A stretch of DNA of 64,000 bases from the NCBI RefSeq assembly GCF_018842675.1, contig NZ_JAGTWO010000004.1, forward strand, positions 2,790,001-2,854,000, written 5' to 3'. The notes below the pieces were generated by a model, which was not told the origin of the DNA, did no database searches, and was given only the letters and a program-made list of their open reading frames with translations. This DNA is from Candidatus Pantoea bituminis. Lineage in GTDB: Bacteria > Pseudomonadota > Gammaproteobacteria > Enterobacterales > Enterobacteriaceae. This document shows positions 16,991-26,706 of this stretch, piece by piece; position 1 is the first letter of the stretch; each line of letters starts with the position of its first letter. The translations under genes were made by a program, and so were the position numbers.

Positions 16991-17548
16991 TTACAGACTG
17001 GTTGGTGCGGGTACAGAAGAGGATGGCGTCACCTGCGTCGGGGAGGTTGATGGCACCGTTGTCGCTGCGCCCGGTTGGGTTGGCATTGCCATCTGTGGAA
17101 CCGGAACCAACAACAGTTCCGCTTTGGTACCGCCCTGATTGATTACCGGTTTTACCGCATCCGTGATAAAGGCCATTTTGCCGTCAACAGTAATTGCTGC
17201 ACTCAGCAAGATACGCGCGTTAGGCTGAATATCTGCTGGGTTGAAAGGCAGGATAAACTGGAAAGGTGCCTGTTTGCCTTCAGTACGTACTACGCGCTGT
17301 GACAACACCTTAGAGGGTGCATCTGCCATTGAAGCATCTGAAAGCGTAACGGTTAATACTGCATCCGGTGGCAACGCAATGCGTTGACGAATATAAACCG
17401 AACCGCTAACGTTTGGCTGGGTAATTGCCGCTTGCTGTCCTGCCACTGCGGAACCTAAAGTCGGCGTTGCAACCGGCTTACCTTTATCGGCACACCCTGC
17501 GACAGCCACCGCCAATGCTAATCCACTGAACACTTGCCAGAATTTCAT
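16991..17548 (-). CDS. ybaY: YbaY-family outer-membrane lipoprotein
   Basis: 185-residue lipoprotein, with MKFWQVFSGLALAVAVAGC giving the acylated Cys19. The core (about residues 45-150, VSGSVYIRQRIALPPDAVLT ... AFITDAVKPVI) is the YbaY domain, related to META/HslJ-type and T3SS-pilotin-like lipoproteins, function unknown. The C terminus is Pro/Thr/Ser rich (VPSTSPTQVTPSSSVPAPTS), longer and more repetitive than I would expect and probably disordered. A start five codons earlier is possible but breaks the signal peptide pattern. It is divergent from tesB with a 191-base gap that contains no other gene. Confidence 0.9.
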   Translation of the reverse strand: MKFWQVFSGLALAVAVAGCADKGKPVATPTLGSAVAGQQAAITQPNVSGSVYIRQRIALPPDAVLTVTLSDASMADAPSKVLSQRVVRTEGKQAPFQFILPFNPADIQPNARILLSAAITVDGKMAFITDAVKPVINQGGTKAELLLVPVPQMAMPTQPGAATTVPSTSPTQVTPSSSVPAPTSL

Positions 17549-17739
17549 TGATGTCGTCTCCATTTGATCAAAATGATTATCAGCAGCGAATCTGCAGTAC
17601 AGCGCTTCACTCGCCGTATGTCCTTAATGTTGGCACAGAATTCGGAAATTTGCCTGGCTGGCACTCAGGCGAAAGTCTGATTGACGACAACTGGTCGGAT
17701 CTTTCAAACTGAGCAGGTTACTTTTCTGAGGAAAGCGCG

Positions 17740-18603
17740 ATGAGCCAGGCACTGCAAAATCTGCTGAATTTATTAAATTTGGAAAAACTCGAAGAGGGTT
17801 TATTCCGTGGTCAAAGCGAGGATCTCGGTTTGCGCCAGGTTTTTGGTGGTCAGGTTGTCGGGCAAGCGCTGTATGCCGCCAAACAAACGGTCCCTGAAGA
17901 TCGCATCATTCATTCGTTTCATAGCTATTTTTTACGTCCCGGCGACAGTGCAAAAGCCATTATTTACGATGTCGAAACCTTACGGGATGGCAAAAGCTTC
18001 AGTGCTCGCCGCGTCAGTGCGGTGCAAAATGGTCATCCTATCTTCTATATGACCGCCTCGTTTCAGGCCCCAGAAAGTGGTTTCGAGCATCAGAATCAAA
18101 TGCCTTCGGTACCCGGCCCAGATAATTTGCCCTCTGAGCAGATGATGGCGCAAAAGATGGCACATTTGCTGCCGGAAAAAGTCCGAGAAAAATTTATCGC
18201 TGAACGTCCATTGGAGATTCGCCCGGTTCAGATTCATAACCCGATCAAAGGCCATGTCGATGAGCCCGTTCGCCAGGTCTGGATCCGCGCTAATGGCGTT
18301 CTGCCCGATGATTTGCGCCTGCATCAATATGTTTTGGGATACGCTTCCGATTTAAATTTCTTGCCCGTTGCGCTTCAGCCGCACGGTAAAGGCTTTCTTG
18401 AAGCCGATATGCAAGTCGCTACCATTGATCATTCTATGTGGTTTCATCGCCCCTTCGATTTCAGCGAGTGGCTGCTTTACAGCGTGGTAAGCACCTCTGC
18501 GTCTGGCGCACGTGGTTTTGTGCGGGGTGAGTTTTATAATCAGCAAGGTGTACTGGTGGCATCAACAGTGCAGGAAGGGGTAATGCGTCAGCGAAATGAA
18601 TAA
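17740..18603 (+). CDS. tesB: Acyl-CoA thioesterase II
   Basis: 287-residue double-hotdog thioesterase (286 in E. coli) hydrolysing medium to long acyl-CoA esters in the cytosol. Typical elements are [20 protein letters not shown] at about 20-40, [11 protein letters not shown] at about 59, and the catalytic Asp region YASDLNFL near 204. The segment [19 protein letters not shown] (about 229-247) and a C-terminal [13 protein letters not shown] also match. The start ATG has TGAGGAAAG upstream. It ends in a bidirectional terminator facing amtB. Confidence 0.96.
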   Translation: MSQALQNLLNLLNLEKLEEGLFRGQSEDLGLRQVFGGQVVGQALYAAKQTVPEDRIIHSFHSYFLRPGDSAKAIIYDVETLRDGKSFSARRVSAVQNGHPIFYMTASFQAPESGFEHQNQMPSVPGPDNLPSEQMMAQKMAHLLPEKVREKFIAERPLEIRPVQIHNPIKGHVDEPVRQVWIRANGVLPDDLRLHQYVLGYASDLNFLPVALQPHGKGFLEADMQVATIDHSMWFHRPFDFSEWLLYSVVSTSASGARGFVRGEFYNQQGVLVASTVQEGVMRQRNE

Positions 18604-18638
18604 AAAAGGGGCGATTGATCGCCCCTGATATTTTTTAT
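18604..18638. terminator. Terminator between tesB and amtB
   Basis: GGGGCGAT-TG-ATCGCCCC (18608-18625) followed by TGATATTTTTTATTTT on the plus strand, and preceded by a run of A that serves as the U tract for the minus strand. Confidence 0.8.
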
Positions 18639-18669
18639 TTTAGCGCACAGCTCTTTTTGAAGCGATTTC

Positions 18670-19956
18670 TTACTGGTTGTAAGCGTTTTCGCCGTGACTG
18701 TTGACGTCCAGACCTTCGCGTTCCTGCTCTTCTGGTACACGCAGACCCACAATCATGTCAGCCAGTTTGAAGCCGATGAATGCGGCCACGCCCGACCAAA
18801 CAATGGTAACGCCAACGCTGAAGATCTGTACCCAAACCTGATGGCCCATGGTAACGCCCTCTGCGTAACCCACGCCACCCAGTGAAGAGGAAGCGAAAAC
18901 ACCAGTCAGAATACACCCTACGATGCCACACACGCCGTGCACACCAAACACATCACACGGGTCATCAACACGCAGCCATTTCTTCAAGGTTGTGACACCC
19001 CAAAGGCCAGCCAATCCACCCACCAGACCGATGATCAACGCACCACCGACACCGACATAGCCACACGCGGGGGTAATCGCAACCAGACCACCAATAAAGC
19101 CGGAACACGCACCCAGCAGAGAAGGTTTACCCCTAACTGCCCACTCGCCGAAGGTCCAGGACAAGACTGCGCCTGCCGTTGCTATAACAGTGTTCAGGAA
19201 GGCCAGCGCAGCGATTTCGTTAGCTGCTGAAGCTGAACCGGCGTTAAAGCCAAACCAGCCGACATAGAGAATCGCGGTACCCATGAAGACCATTGGCAGG
19301 TTATGCGGTTTAAACGCTTCTTTGCCAAAACCAGCACGTTTGCCGACCAGGTAAGCACCCACCAGACCCGCAACAGCGGCGTTGATGTGCACCACGGTAC
19401 CGCCAGCAAAGTCCAGCGCGCCGTCCTGAGCCAGATAACCGCCGCCCCACACCATGTGAGCGATAGGCAGATACGCCAGCGTCAACCAAACCAGCACAAA
19501 AATCAGAACTGCAGAGAAGCGAATACGTTCAGCAATCGCACCGACAATGAGACCGACGGTGATACAGGCGAAAGAGGCCTGGAATGCAACGTGAATATAC
19601 TGGTAGAAGCTGCCCATCACGGCGGTCAGCTGGATATTTTTCAGCATTGCCCACTCGAAACCACCGAAGAACGCATTGCCTTCGCTGAAGGCCAGCGAAT
19701 AGCCATAAACCATCCACAACACGCAAACCAGAGAGAACGTTACGGCAACCTGAGTCAGCATCGACAGCACGTTTTTTGCACGGATTAATCCGCCGTAAAA
19801 CAAGGCAATACCTGGAATTGACATAAACAGCACCAGTGCGGTGCAAATCATCATAAATGCGTTATCAGCCTTGTCCGCAACGGCAGGTGCAGCCATCGCG
19901 AGCGATGGTAACAGTGCCAGGCTGGTCAGGCCCAACTTAGTCAAAACTTTATTCAT
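18670..19956 (-). CDS. amtB: AmtB ammonium channel
   Basis: 428-residue inner-membrane ammonium channel, equal to E. coli length. I start at MNKVLTKLGL because it yields the 22-residue cleaved leader ending LAMA before APAVADKAD; an ATG three codons earlier is possible. The pore histidines are in PIAHMVWGGG (about 168) and DVFGVHGVCG (about 318). Eleven hydrophobic segments and the C-terminal LRVPEEQEREGLDVNSHGE, which contacts GlnK, are present. It follows glnK by 32 bases in the nitrogen-regulated glnK-amtB operon. Confidence 0.97.
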   Translation of the reverse strand: MNKVLTKLGLTSLALLPSLAMAAPAVADKADNAFMMICTALVLFMSIPGIALFYGGLIRAKNVLSMLTQVAVTFSLVCVLWMVYGYSLAFSEGNAFFGGFEWAMLKNIQLTAVMGSFYQYIHVAFQASFACITVGLIVGAIAERIRFSAVLIFVLVWLTLAYLPIAHMVWGGGYLAQDGALDFAGGTVVHINAAVAGLVGAYLVGKRAGFGKEAFKPHNLPMVFMGTAILYVGWFGFNAGSASAANEIAALAFLNTVIATAGAVLSWTFGEWAVRGKPSLLGACSGFIGGLVAITPACGYVGVGGALIIGLVGGLAGLWGVTTLKKWLRVDDPCDVFGVHGVCGIVGCILTGVFASSSLGGVGYAEGVTMGHQVWVQIFSVGVTIVWSGVAAFIGFKLADMIVGLRVPEEQEREGLDVNSHGENAYNQ

Positions 19957-19988
19957 TTTATCCATCCCATCACATTACTGAGCTTAAA

Positions 19989-20327
19989 TTACAGAGCTGC
20001 TTCGTCGGTCTCGCCGGTACGAATACGGATTACGCGCTGCAGTTCAGCCACGAAAATTTTACCGTCGCCAATTTTACCGGTGTAAGCCGCCTTGCTGATA
20101 ACGTCCACAACTTCGTCAAGCTGATCGTCAGCAATGGCGATATCAATTTTCACTTTCGGCAGAAAGTTAACGCTGTATTCAGCGCCACGATAAAGTTCGG
20201 CATGCCCTTTCTGACGACCAAAACCTTTAACTTCGGAGACGGTCAGCCCCTGAATGCCAATAGAGGATAAAGCTTCACGCACATCCTCCAGCTTGAATGG
20301 TTTAATCACTACGGTAACCAGCTTCAT
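19989..20327 (-). CDS. glnK: GlnK, PII nitrogen-signalling protein
   Basis: 112-residue PII protein. Tyr51, the uridylylation site, is in the T-loop GRQKGHAELYRGAEYSV, and the ATP/2-oxoglutarate segments GKIGDGKIFV and RTGETDEAAL are present. It plugs AmtB when nitrogen is sufficient. I start at MKLVTVVIKPFK; the in-frame extension upstream passes through the promoter region. A sigma-54 promoter lies 54-69 bases upstream, with an NtrC-like site further up, so expression should follow nitrogen limitation. Confidence 0.97.
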   Translation of the reverse strand: MKLVTVVIKPFKLEDVREALSSIGIQGLTVSEVKGFGRQKGHAELYRGAEYSVNFLPKVKIDIAIADDQLDEVVDVISKAAYTGKIGDGKIFVAELQRVIRIRTGETDEAAL

Positions 20328-20380
20328 AGGATCCCCTCCGGGTATTAAATAGGTGAGTCTCATGGACACGCAGAGATATA

Positions 20381-20396
20381 AGCAAAGCGTGTGCCA
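20381..20396 (-). promoter_or_regulatory. Sigma-54 promoter of glnK-amtB
   Basis: TGGCACACGCTTTGCT on the minus strand fits the sigma-54 consensus TGGCAC-N5-TTGCW, 54 bases before the glnK ATG. Confidence 0.88.
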
Positions 20397-20503
20397 CAAA
20401 TATCGAAAGCGATTAATCAGTGAGTCAGGCGCGCTGGAGCTAGCTTTGTTTTGTGATGGATAACACAGAGAATAGTTTAAGCGGGGGAGTTAAGAGAAAC
20501 GAC

Positions 20504-20540
20504 TGCACTTCTTTGGTGCCTTCAGCCTCAAAGAAGTGCA
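20504..20540 (-). promoter_or_regulatory. NtrC enhancer site within an inverted repeat
   Basis: TGCACTTCTTTGGTGCC (20504-20520) matches the NtrC pattern TGCAC-N5-TGGTGC, about 110 bases upstream of the -24 element, a usual enhancer distance. It is also the left arm of a 12-bp perfect inverted repeat TGCACTTCTTTG / CAAAGAAGTGCA with a 13-base loop. That repeat lies 45-81 bases after the mdlB stop and could form an RNA hairpin ending mdlAB transcription. Confidence 0.65.
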
Positions 20541-20584
20541 TTTATACAGATTAATCTGATAAAAGCGCGCAAAAAAGGTGCAGA

Positions 20585-22360
20585 TCACCCTTCTGTTGTT
20601 AAGGGCATGCCCGAAGCAAGTTCATCCCCTGCTTGCTGTAACTGATACATTTGCCAATAGCGGCCTTGCTGCGCGAGCAGTTGCTGATGATTGCCACGCT
20701 CCACAACTTGTCCATGATGCAGAACTAAAATTGTATCGGCTTCGGTGATGGTTGAAAGGCGGTGAGCAATCACCACCAATGTGCTGTGCTGCCTTAAGGT
20801 GCGCAGCGTTTGCTGAATAGCCTGCTCAGTGCCAGAGTCGATATTGGCCGTGGCCTCATCAAGAATCAGGATTTGCGGTAATTCGACCAGCACCCGCGCC
20901 AGCGCCAACAACTGTTTTTGCCCAACAGAGAGATTATTGCCCTGCTCACCCAGCCGGGTGTGAATGCCTTCGGGCATGCTGCGGGCTAAGGGTGCCAGTT
21001 GGACTTGCTCAAGCACCTGCCAGACCGCCTCTTCACTGATATCGCGGCCTAAGCGTACGTTGGACAACAAGGTGTCCGCTAACACGACCGGATCTTGCTG
21101 CACCATCGCAATACCACGTCGCAGCACCGAATGTGTCAGTTCACTTATCGGGCGATCGTCGAGGCGAATCTCGCCGCGCGTCACCGGGTAATATCCCATT
21201 AATAAGTTGGCCAGCGTACTTTTCCCACTGCCGGTATGTCCCACCAATGCAACAAACCCGCGTGAAGGAACCTCAAGATTGATATTACTCAGCACATCGC
21301 GATTTTCGCGATAGGCAAAGCTCAGGTTGTTAAAGGTGATACGACCTGAAGCGAGGGGACGATCATCACTACCATATTGCTGTTGGGCGGCATCCATCAG
21401 CTCAAAAATGCGCTCACCCGATACTACCGCCTGCTGCAACATCGATTGTTGGGTGGTTAGTTCGATCAAGGGTTCGTTCAGGCGTCCCAAATAGGTAATA
21501 AAAGCGTAAAGTACGCCCACTTCAAATACGCCCGGCATGGAAAAGCTAAATAGCATCAACAAGCCACACAGCACCAAGGCCGAGAACAGGCTTAATAGAG
21601 GCCGCAGCAGGAATCCGTCCAGCCGCAGCGTTTCCATGCGCGCCAAATAGTGTGAACGGCTGGCCTCGCCCATGCGCTCACCAAAGCGCGCCTGCTGACG
21701 AAACTGCTGGATCACGCTCATGCCGCTGATCACTTCATTAAAACCGTTGTTGATTTCAGCCAGATAACTGCGCACCCGGCGTGCAATAGGCGTGCTGTAG
21801 CGCTGATAAATCAACATCACCACCAGCACCATCGGGAAAATCAACATCGCCACCAGCGCCATGCGCCAGTCAAGGCTAAACATCGCGACCATCATCGCGC
21901 CGACTAACGCTGCGCTGCGCAACACTGTTGCTACCACCGTAACGTAGAGATCTTTGATCACTTCGGTATCGTTAGTAACGCGTGAGATGATTTGCCCAAC
22001 CGGCTGCGTATCAAACGCGCTCAGCGGCTGGCGCAGAGCCGCATTCATCACATCGCTGCGTAATCGCTGCACCACGCCTATCGCCGCGCGATTAAACAGC
22101 AGTGCCTGCCAGTAATGCAGCGCAGCAGCCAACAATTGCAGCAAAATGAAACTCACCACCAGCCCAGCCACCACTGCCCAAGGCATATGGTGTTTCGCCA
22201 CTAATTTATCGATAAAGTAGCTGACCAGAACCGGGCCGGTGACTTCAGCGGCAGCGGCAATCCACAACATTGCGACGGCTATCGACAAGGACTTACGCCA
22301 GGGTTTACCGTAGCTCAGCAGGCGTTTCAGTGTTGGCCACAAGCGTTGTGACTTAGCCAT
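20585..22360 (-). CDS. mdlB: MdlB (SmdB), ABC exporter half-transporter
   Basis: 591-residue half-transporter with an N-terminal six-helix exporter membrane domain and a C-terminal ATPase. Walker A is GHTGSGKST (about residue 372), the signature is [15 protein letters not shown] (about 476), and Walker B is [18 protein letters not shown] start at [15 protein letters not shown], eight bases overlapping the mdlA stop. Partners with MdlA as a heterodimeric exporter; the Salmonella homologues SmdAB export drugs. The signature here is LSVGQ, not LSGGQ, as in E. coli MdlB. The gene is uninterrupted. Confidence 0.95.
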   Translation of the reverse strand: MAKSQRLWPTLKRLLSYGKPWRKSLSIAVAMLWIAAAAEVTGPVLVSYFIDKLVAKHHMPWAVVAGLVVSFILLQLLAAALHYWQALLFNRAAIGVVQRLRSDVMNAALRQPLSAFDTQPVGQIISRVTNDTEVIKDLYVTVVATVLRSAALVGAMMVAMFSLDWRMALVAMLIFPMVLVVMLIYQRYSTPIARRVRSYLAEINNGFNEVISGMSVIQQFRQQARFGERMGEASRSHYLARMETLRLDGFLLRPLLSLFSALVLCGLLMLFSFSMPGVFEVGVLYAFITYLGRLNEPLIELTTQQSMLQQAVVSGERIFELMDAAQQQYGSDDRPLASGRITFNNLSFAYRENRDVLSNINLEVPSRGFVALVGHTGSGKSTLANLLMGYYPVTRGEIRLDDRPISELTHSVLRRGIAMVQQDPVVLADTLLSNVRLGRDISEEAVWQVLEQVQLAPLARSMPEGIHTRLGEQGNNLSVGQKQLLALARVLVELPQILILDEATANIDSGTEQAIQQTLRTLRQHSTLVVIAHRLSTITEADTILVLHHGQVVERGNHQQLLAQQGRYWQMYQLQQAGDELASGMPLTTEG

Positions 22361-24121
22361 GCGGCACTCCTTTTTCATTCTCGTCGTCGTCTAGCGCGGC
22401 TTCCAATTGCTGATAACGATACATATCGCGATACCAACCTGGCTCTGCCACCAGCGTATCGTGATTGCCACGTTGCGCGACCGTACCTTGCTGTAGCACC
22501 AGAATCTCGCTGGCTTCAGTTAACGCTGACAGACGATGTGCACTGATGATCAAGGTGCGATTCTTGCCCCAGATGCGCAGGTTATGCAGTATTTCATGTT
22601 CTGTACGGCCGTCCACCGCTGACAAGGCGTCATCAAGGATCAGGATTTCTGCATTCAGCAATAATGCACGAGCAATCGAAAGCCGCTGTTTCTGCCCACC
22701 CGATAACATCACGCCGCGCTCACCCACCTCTGTTTCATACCCTTGCGGTAAACGTAAGATGTCATCATGAACGCAGGCCATTTTGGCTGCTTGCTCAATC
22801 TCTTCCTGCGAAGCATTGGGTTTACCCAGCGCAATGTTACTCGCCACGCTATCTGAAAACAGGAATGGCGTTTGGCTCACCACGGCTAAGCGGCTACGCC
22901 AGCTATCAATGCGTAATTGCGGGAGCGGCAGATTGTGATAGCGGATATCGCCTTGTTGAATATCGAAGTGGCGCTGAATCAAGCTAAGCAGCGTACTTTT
23001 ACCGCTGCCGGTTGGACCACATAAGCCCAACATTTCGCCGGGTTTCAGTTGGAAATGGAGATGACTTAATACCGGCCCGGAGCTGGCAGGATAGCGAAAC
23101 TCACGGATCGCCGCCTGCAAAAGACCTGGCTCTGCAGGCAGTGTTTTTTCACCATCTTCTACCGCCGGCGCTTCCGACAACAGGACGCGAATTCGGCTCC
23201 AGGCTGCACTACCGCGCTCGACAATATTAAACATCCACGCCAGCGCCAACATGGGCCAAATCATCAGACCGAGATACATTACAAAACTGGTGAGCTGACC
23301 TAGCGTCATTTGATCGTGCCACACCAGCCAGCTGCCGCCGCCAATCGCCAGTAGATTGGAAAAGCCAATCGCGATGTAAATGGTGGGATCAAACCGTGCA
23401 TCAACGCGGGCCACGCGCAGATTTTTTCACCTGTGTCGCGGGCAATGTCAGAAAATTGCTGCGACTGATGCTGCTCAAGACCAAAAGATTTGATCATGCG
23501 GATGCTGGTCAGGCTTTCTTGGGTCTGATCGTTGAGGCTGGAAAAAGCTGCCTGCGCCAGTTTAAAGCGTTGATGCAATTGGTTGCCGTAACGATGGATC
23601 ACCAGCGCCATAATCGGCATGGGTATCAGTGACAGCAAGGTCAATTGCCAGCTGATTTGTGTGCTCATCACCACTAACACGACGCAACCCATCACCAGTG
23701 AATCGACCAGTGTTAACACGCCTTCACCGGCGGCGAAAACCACGCGATCCACATCATTTGTTGCGCGCGCAATTAAGTCGCCAGTACGATGGCGTAAATA
23801 AAAGGCGGGATGCTGGCGACTTAGCTGACGATAAAAATCTTCACGAAGCTCTACCGCGAGTTGATAAGAGGCGCCAAACAGCAGCACGCGCCAGACATAG
23901 CGCAACAGGTAAACCACTATCGCGGTTGCTAGCATGATGCCAATCCACATCATGATTTGGCCAGTGCTCATACTATGGTGCGTAACGCCATCCACAATAA
24001 CGCCCACCACATGCGGCGGTAACAACTGCAGAATAGCAATAATGATCAATAAGATGACGGCGCCTACATAGCGTCGCCACTCACGTATAAAATACCAACT
24101 TAACTGGCTGAATAATCGCAC
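22353..24121 (-). CDS. mdlA: MdlA (SmdA), ABC exporter half-transporter, apparent frameshift
   Basis: Intended 589-residue partner of MdlB (590 in E. coli). The first part gives the exporter membrane domain ([20 protein letters not shown] to [12 protein letters not shown]). The frame breaks after DTGEK at a run of six coding-strand A (23422-23427); with seven A the text continues [20 protein letters not shown]. The second part carries Walker [10 protein letters not shown], signature [15 protein letters not shown] and Walker [18 protein letters not shown]. The degenerate LDDA in place of LDEA in Walker B is also seen in E. coli MdlA. It is probably a sequencing deletion, since mdlB beside it is intact. 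Confidence 0.93.
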
Positions 24122-24145
24122 AACGCTGCTCTCAATCTTTTGCCC

Positions 24146-24607
24146 TCAAGGGGCGACAGGTAAAGCCGTGGTGTATTTAATTTCTTCCATGGCGAAGCTG
24201 GAGGTCACATCAATCAAACCCGGAACGCCGTTAACTAAGCGCTTATAAAAGCCATCGTAACTCTTCATATCGGCAACCTGCACGCGCAGCAGGTAATCAT
24301 ATTCGCCCGCCATACGGTAAAAGGCCATCACCTCGGGCATACTTCGTACCACCGACACAAACGCCTGATACCAGTCGCTGCTGTGTTGCTGCGTCTTAAC
24401 AAACATAAACGCCGTCAGCGATAAACCGAGTTTTTCACCGTCCAACAAGGCAACACGTGCGCGAATAATGCCATCTTCTTCCAGCTTTTTCAGGCGTTTC
24501 CAGCATGGCGTTGTGGTGAGATTAACCGCATCCGCCAGCGCCTGCAGCGATAACGTACAATCCTGCTGCAGCAGCGCCAGCATTTTTAAGTCTGTTTTAT
24601 CTGGCAT
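24146..24607 (-). CDS. decR: DecR/CcdR, Lrp-family cysteine-responsive activator
   Basis: 153-residue Lrp/AsnC-family regulator (E. coli DecR, formerly YbaO, 152). N-terminal winged helix: [21 protein letters not shown] (about residues 22-42); the C-terminal RAM domain contains [15 protein letters not shown] and [15 protein letters not shown] start at [14 protein letters not shown]; the in-frame upstream extension runs into the divergent promoter. It is divergent from a cysteine desulfhydrase gene. Homologues in Salmonella (CutR) and Pantoea (CcdR) are reported to activate that neighbour in response to cysteine, so the same role is likely here. Confidence 0.92.
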   Translation of the reverse strand: MPDKTDLKMLALLQQDCTLSLQALADAVNLTTTPCWKRLKKLEEDGIIRARVALLDGEKLGLSLTAFMFVKTQQHSSDWYQAFVSVVRSMPEVMAFYRMAGEYDYLLRVQVADMKSYDGFYKRLVNGVPGLIDVTSSFAMEEIKYTTALPVAP

Positions 24608-24723
24608 TTGGCTTTTCCGTAGAAATATTTTCTCTATTAACGTGATTTTAGCGGCAATATAGCAATCTCTTTTTCCCGTCAGTGCCTTAAAATAGCCGCC
24701 ATTCACGCTGCCGGATGCTTAAC

Positions 24724-25757
24724 ATGCACACTTGCTGGACTCGCCACGCCATTAAAGAAATCAACGCAGATTTTCAACGATCCGCAGAAACCCATTTGAT
24801 CCGCTTTGATCTGGCCGATTTCCCTGGCATCTGGTTTTACCTGAAAGATGAAAGTACCCATCCGAGCGGCAGCTTAAAACATCGCCTGGCGCGTTCGCTG
24901 TTTTTATATGGCCTGGCCAACGGCTGGATAAAGCAAAATACCCCGATCATTGAAGCCTCTTCCGGCAGTACCGCAGTATCTGAAGCCTATTTTGCGCGGC
25001 TGCTGGGTTTGCCGTTCATCGCCGTGATGCCCGCCAGCACCGCTAAACGTAAAATAGAGCAAATTACTTTTTATGGCGGGCAATGCCATTTTGTTGAGGA
25101 TCCTTGCCAGCTTTATACGGAGTCGGAGCGGCTGGCGCGTGAAATGAACGGGCATTTTATGGATCAGTTCACCTATGCGGAGCGTGCAACTGACTGGCGC
25201 GGTAATAATAATATTGCCGAGAGCATTTTTCGTCAGATGACGCTTGAACCTTATCCTACCCCGCATACCTTGATTATGAGCGCAGGAACGGGCGGCACTT
25301 CTGCCACACTAGGGCGTTACATTCGCTATCAAGGCTTCGATACGCATTTATTAGTGGTCGATCCGCAACACTCTGTATTTTTTGATTACTGGCACAGCCG
25401 CGATACGCGTTTGCACAGTACACGTGGCAGCATGATTGAAGGCATTGGCCGGCCACGTGTAGAGCCCTCTTTATGCCAGATGTCATTGACGAGATTATGA
25501 AAGTACCGGATGGCGCGACCATTGCAGCGATGCTGAAGCTGGAAAAATTACTGGGACGCAAACCTGGCGCATCTACCGGCACCAATTTTTGGGGCATGAT
25601 TCAAGTGGCAAAACGGATGCGTGAAAACAACGAAAAAGGCGCGTTAGTCACTCTGTTGTGTGATAGCGGCGAGCGTTACCTCGACAGCTATTATCAGCCG
25701 GAATGGGTAGCAAAAAATATCGGCGATATTCAACCCTGGCTGCGCGAGCTGGAATAA
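24724..25757 (+). CDS. ccdA: PLP-dependent L-cysteine desulfhydrase (CdsH/CcdA type), apparent frameshift
   Basis: Type-II PLP enzyme related to cysteine synthase, intended length 344. The PLP lysine is in [15 protein letters not shown], followed by [15 protein letters not shown] and the glycine loop [15 protein letters not shown]. The frame breaks near 25470-25472 after [11 protein letters not shown] should be TTTT, giving [15 protein letters not shown] and the rest to WLRELE. ATG at 24715 is also possible; I prefer 24724, with GGA eight bases upstream. Orthologues beside decR-like genes degrade excess cysteine to pyruvate, ammonia and sulfide. E. coli lacks this gene at this locus. It is convergent with cof. 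Confidence 0.88.
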
Positions 25758-25759
25758 AA

Positions 25760-25780
25760 AACCGGACTTCCTGTCCGGTT
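25760..25780. terminator. Terminator between ccdA and cof
   Basis: AACCGGAC / GTCCGGTT with loop TTCCT, flanked by A-rich DNA on the ccdA side. It starts right after the ccdA stop codon, and serves as the cof terminator if the cof stop is at 25792. Confidence 0.75.
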
Positions 25781-25791
25781 CACTGCAATCC

Positions 25792-26612
25792 TCAGCATTC
25801 GGGGAATACGCGAGGTCAGGTGTGGAAAGCCAGTGATTTAAATAGTGAGACACCGCCTGTGTCTCGCAATGACCAATAATGGGCAGATGCGGCAGCGCAG
25901 CTTTTAACTGGCTCATGGCATTGCCCATCACGAAACCTTTGCCCACTTGCGCCAACATCTCTCGATCGTTCATTGCATCGCCAAATGCCATGCAATCCGC
26001 CAAAGTTAATGAAAGATGCTGACAGAGCAGAGTTAATGCGCTGCCTTTGTTACAGTTAAGCGGTAAGACCTCCAAACAATCCCACGCCGAAAAACAGATG
26101 TTTGTCTGCGCACCTAATGCCGCTTCAAGCTGAGTTTTAAGTTTGCACAAGCGCGTATGTTCATCAATAAAACAGATCTTTGTCACATCGTGTGCAGGGA
26201 TAGATTTCAGATCGCGCAATTGATAATGAAAACCACTCATCTGATGGGCCGCAAGTAGCGCAGGAACCGCTTTGTCAGTGAACCAGCCTTGATCATTAAA
26301 CACATGCATGGATGCCGTTGTATCCCAGTGCGTGTGAATGACCTCTTCCGCAACGGAAGGCGGTAAGTCGCTTGCGAACAGCAAATTGCCTTGTCTGTCG
26401 TGCACGCGCGTTCCGTTACCTGTGATCAGCCAGGCGGGAAGCGTGATTTTCTGCTGCAGGATTTGCATTTCAAGCAGGTGCCGACCGGTAGCAAACGCAA
26501 GCTGCACATCGCGAAGATGTAATGCCTGTAAACTCGCTAACGTCTCGCCGCCCAACTGATGGTTCGGCAGTAATAATGTGCCATCCATATCAAATGCTGC
26601 TAAACGTGCCAT
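25792..26612 (-). CDS. cof: Cof, HMP-PP phosphatase (HAD family), C-terminal frameshift
   Basis: HAD superfamily hydrolase that removes thiamin precursor HMP-PP and other phosphates. Motif I DMDGTLL is at residues 8-14; motif III/IV are CNKGSAL and [11 protein letters not shown]. As written the frame continues about 50 residues past LAYSP, through the terminator and antisense to ccdA, to 25644. A single extra G in the run of four at 25801-25804 instead gives YSPEC and a stop at 25792, 273 residues against 272 in E. coli ending YSPE. I give that end. I use ATG 26612; GTG directly before it is also in frame. Confidence 0.88.
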
Positions 26613-26706
26613 CACTTATCTCCCGCTGAAAAACTGTTGAGCTACTATCGCCTGTTAATTGCGGAAGTAATAGTGAATACTTTTAGAAAATTGTTCCGGG
26701 TTTACT

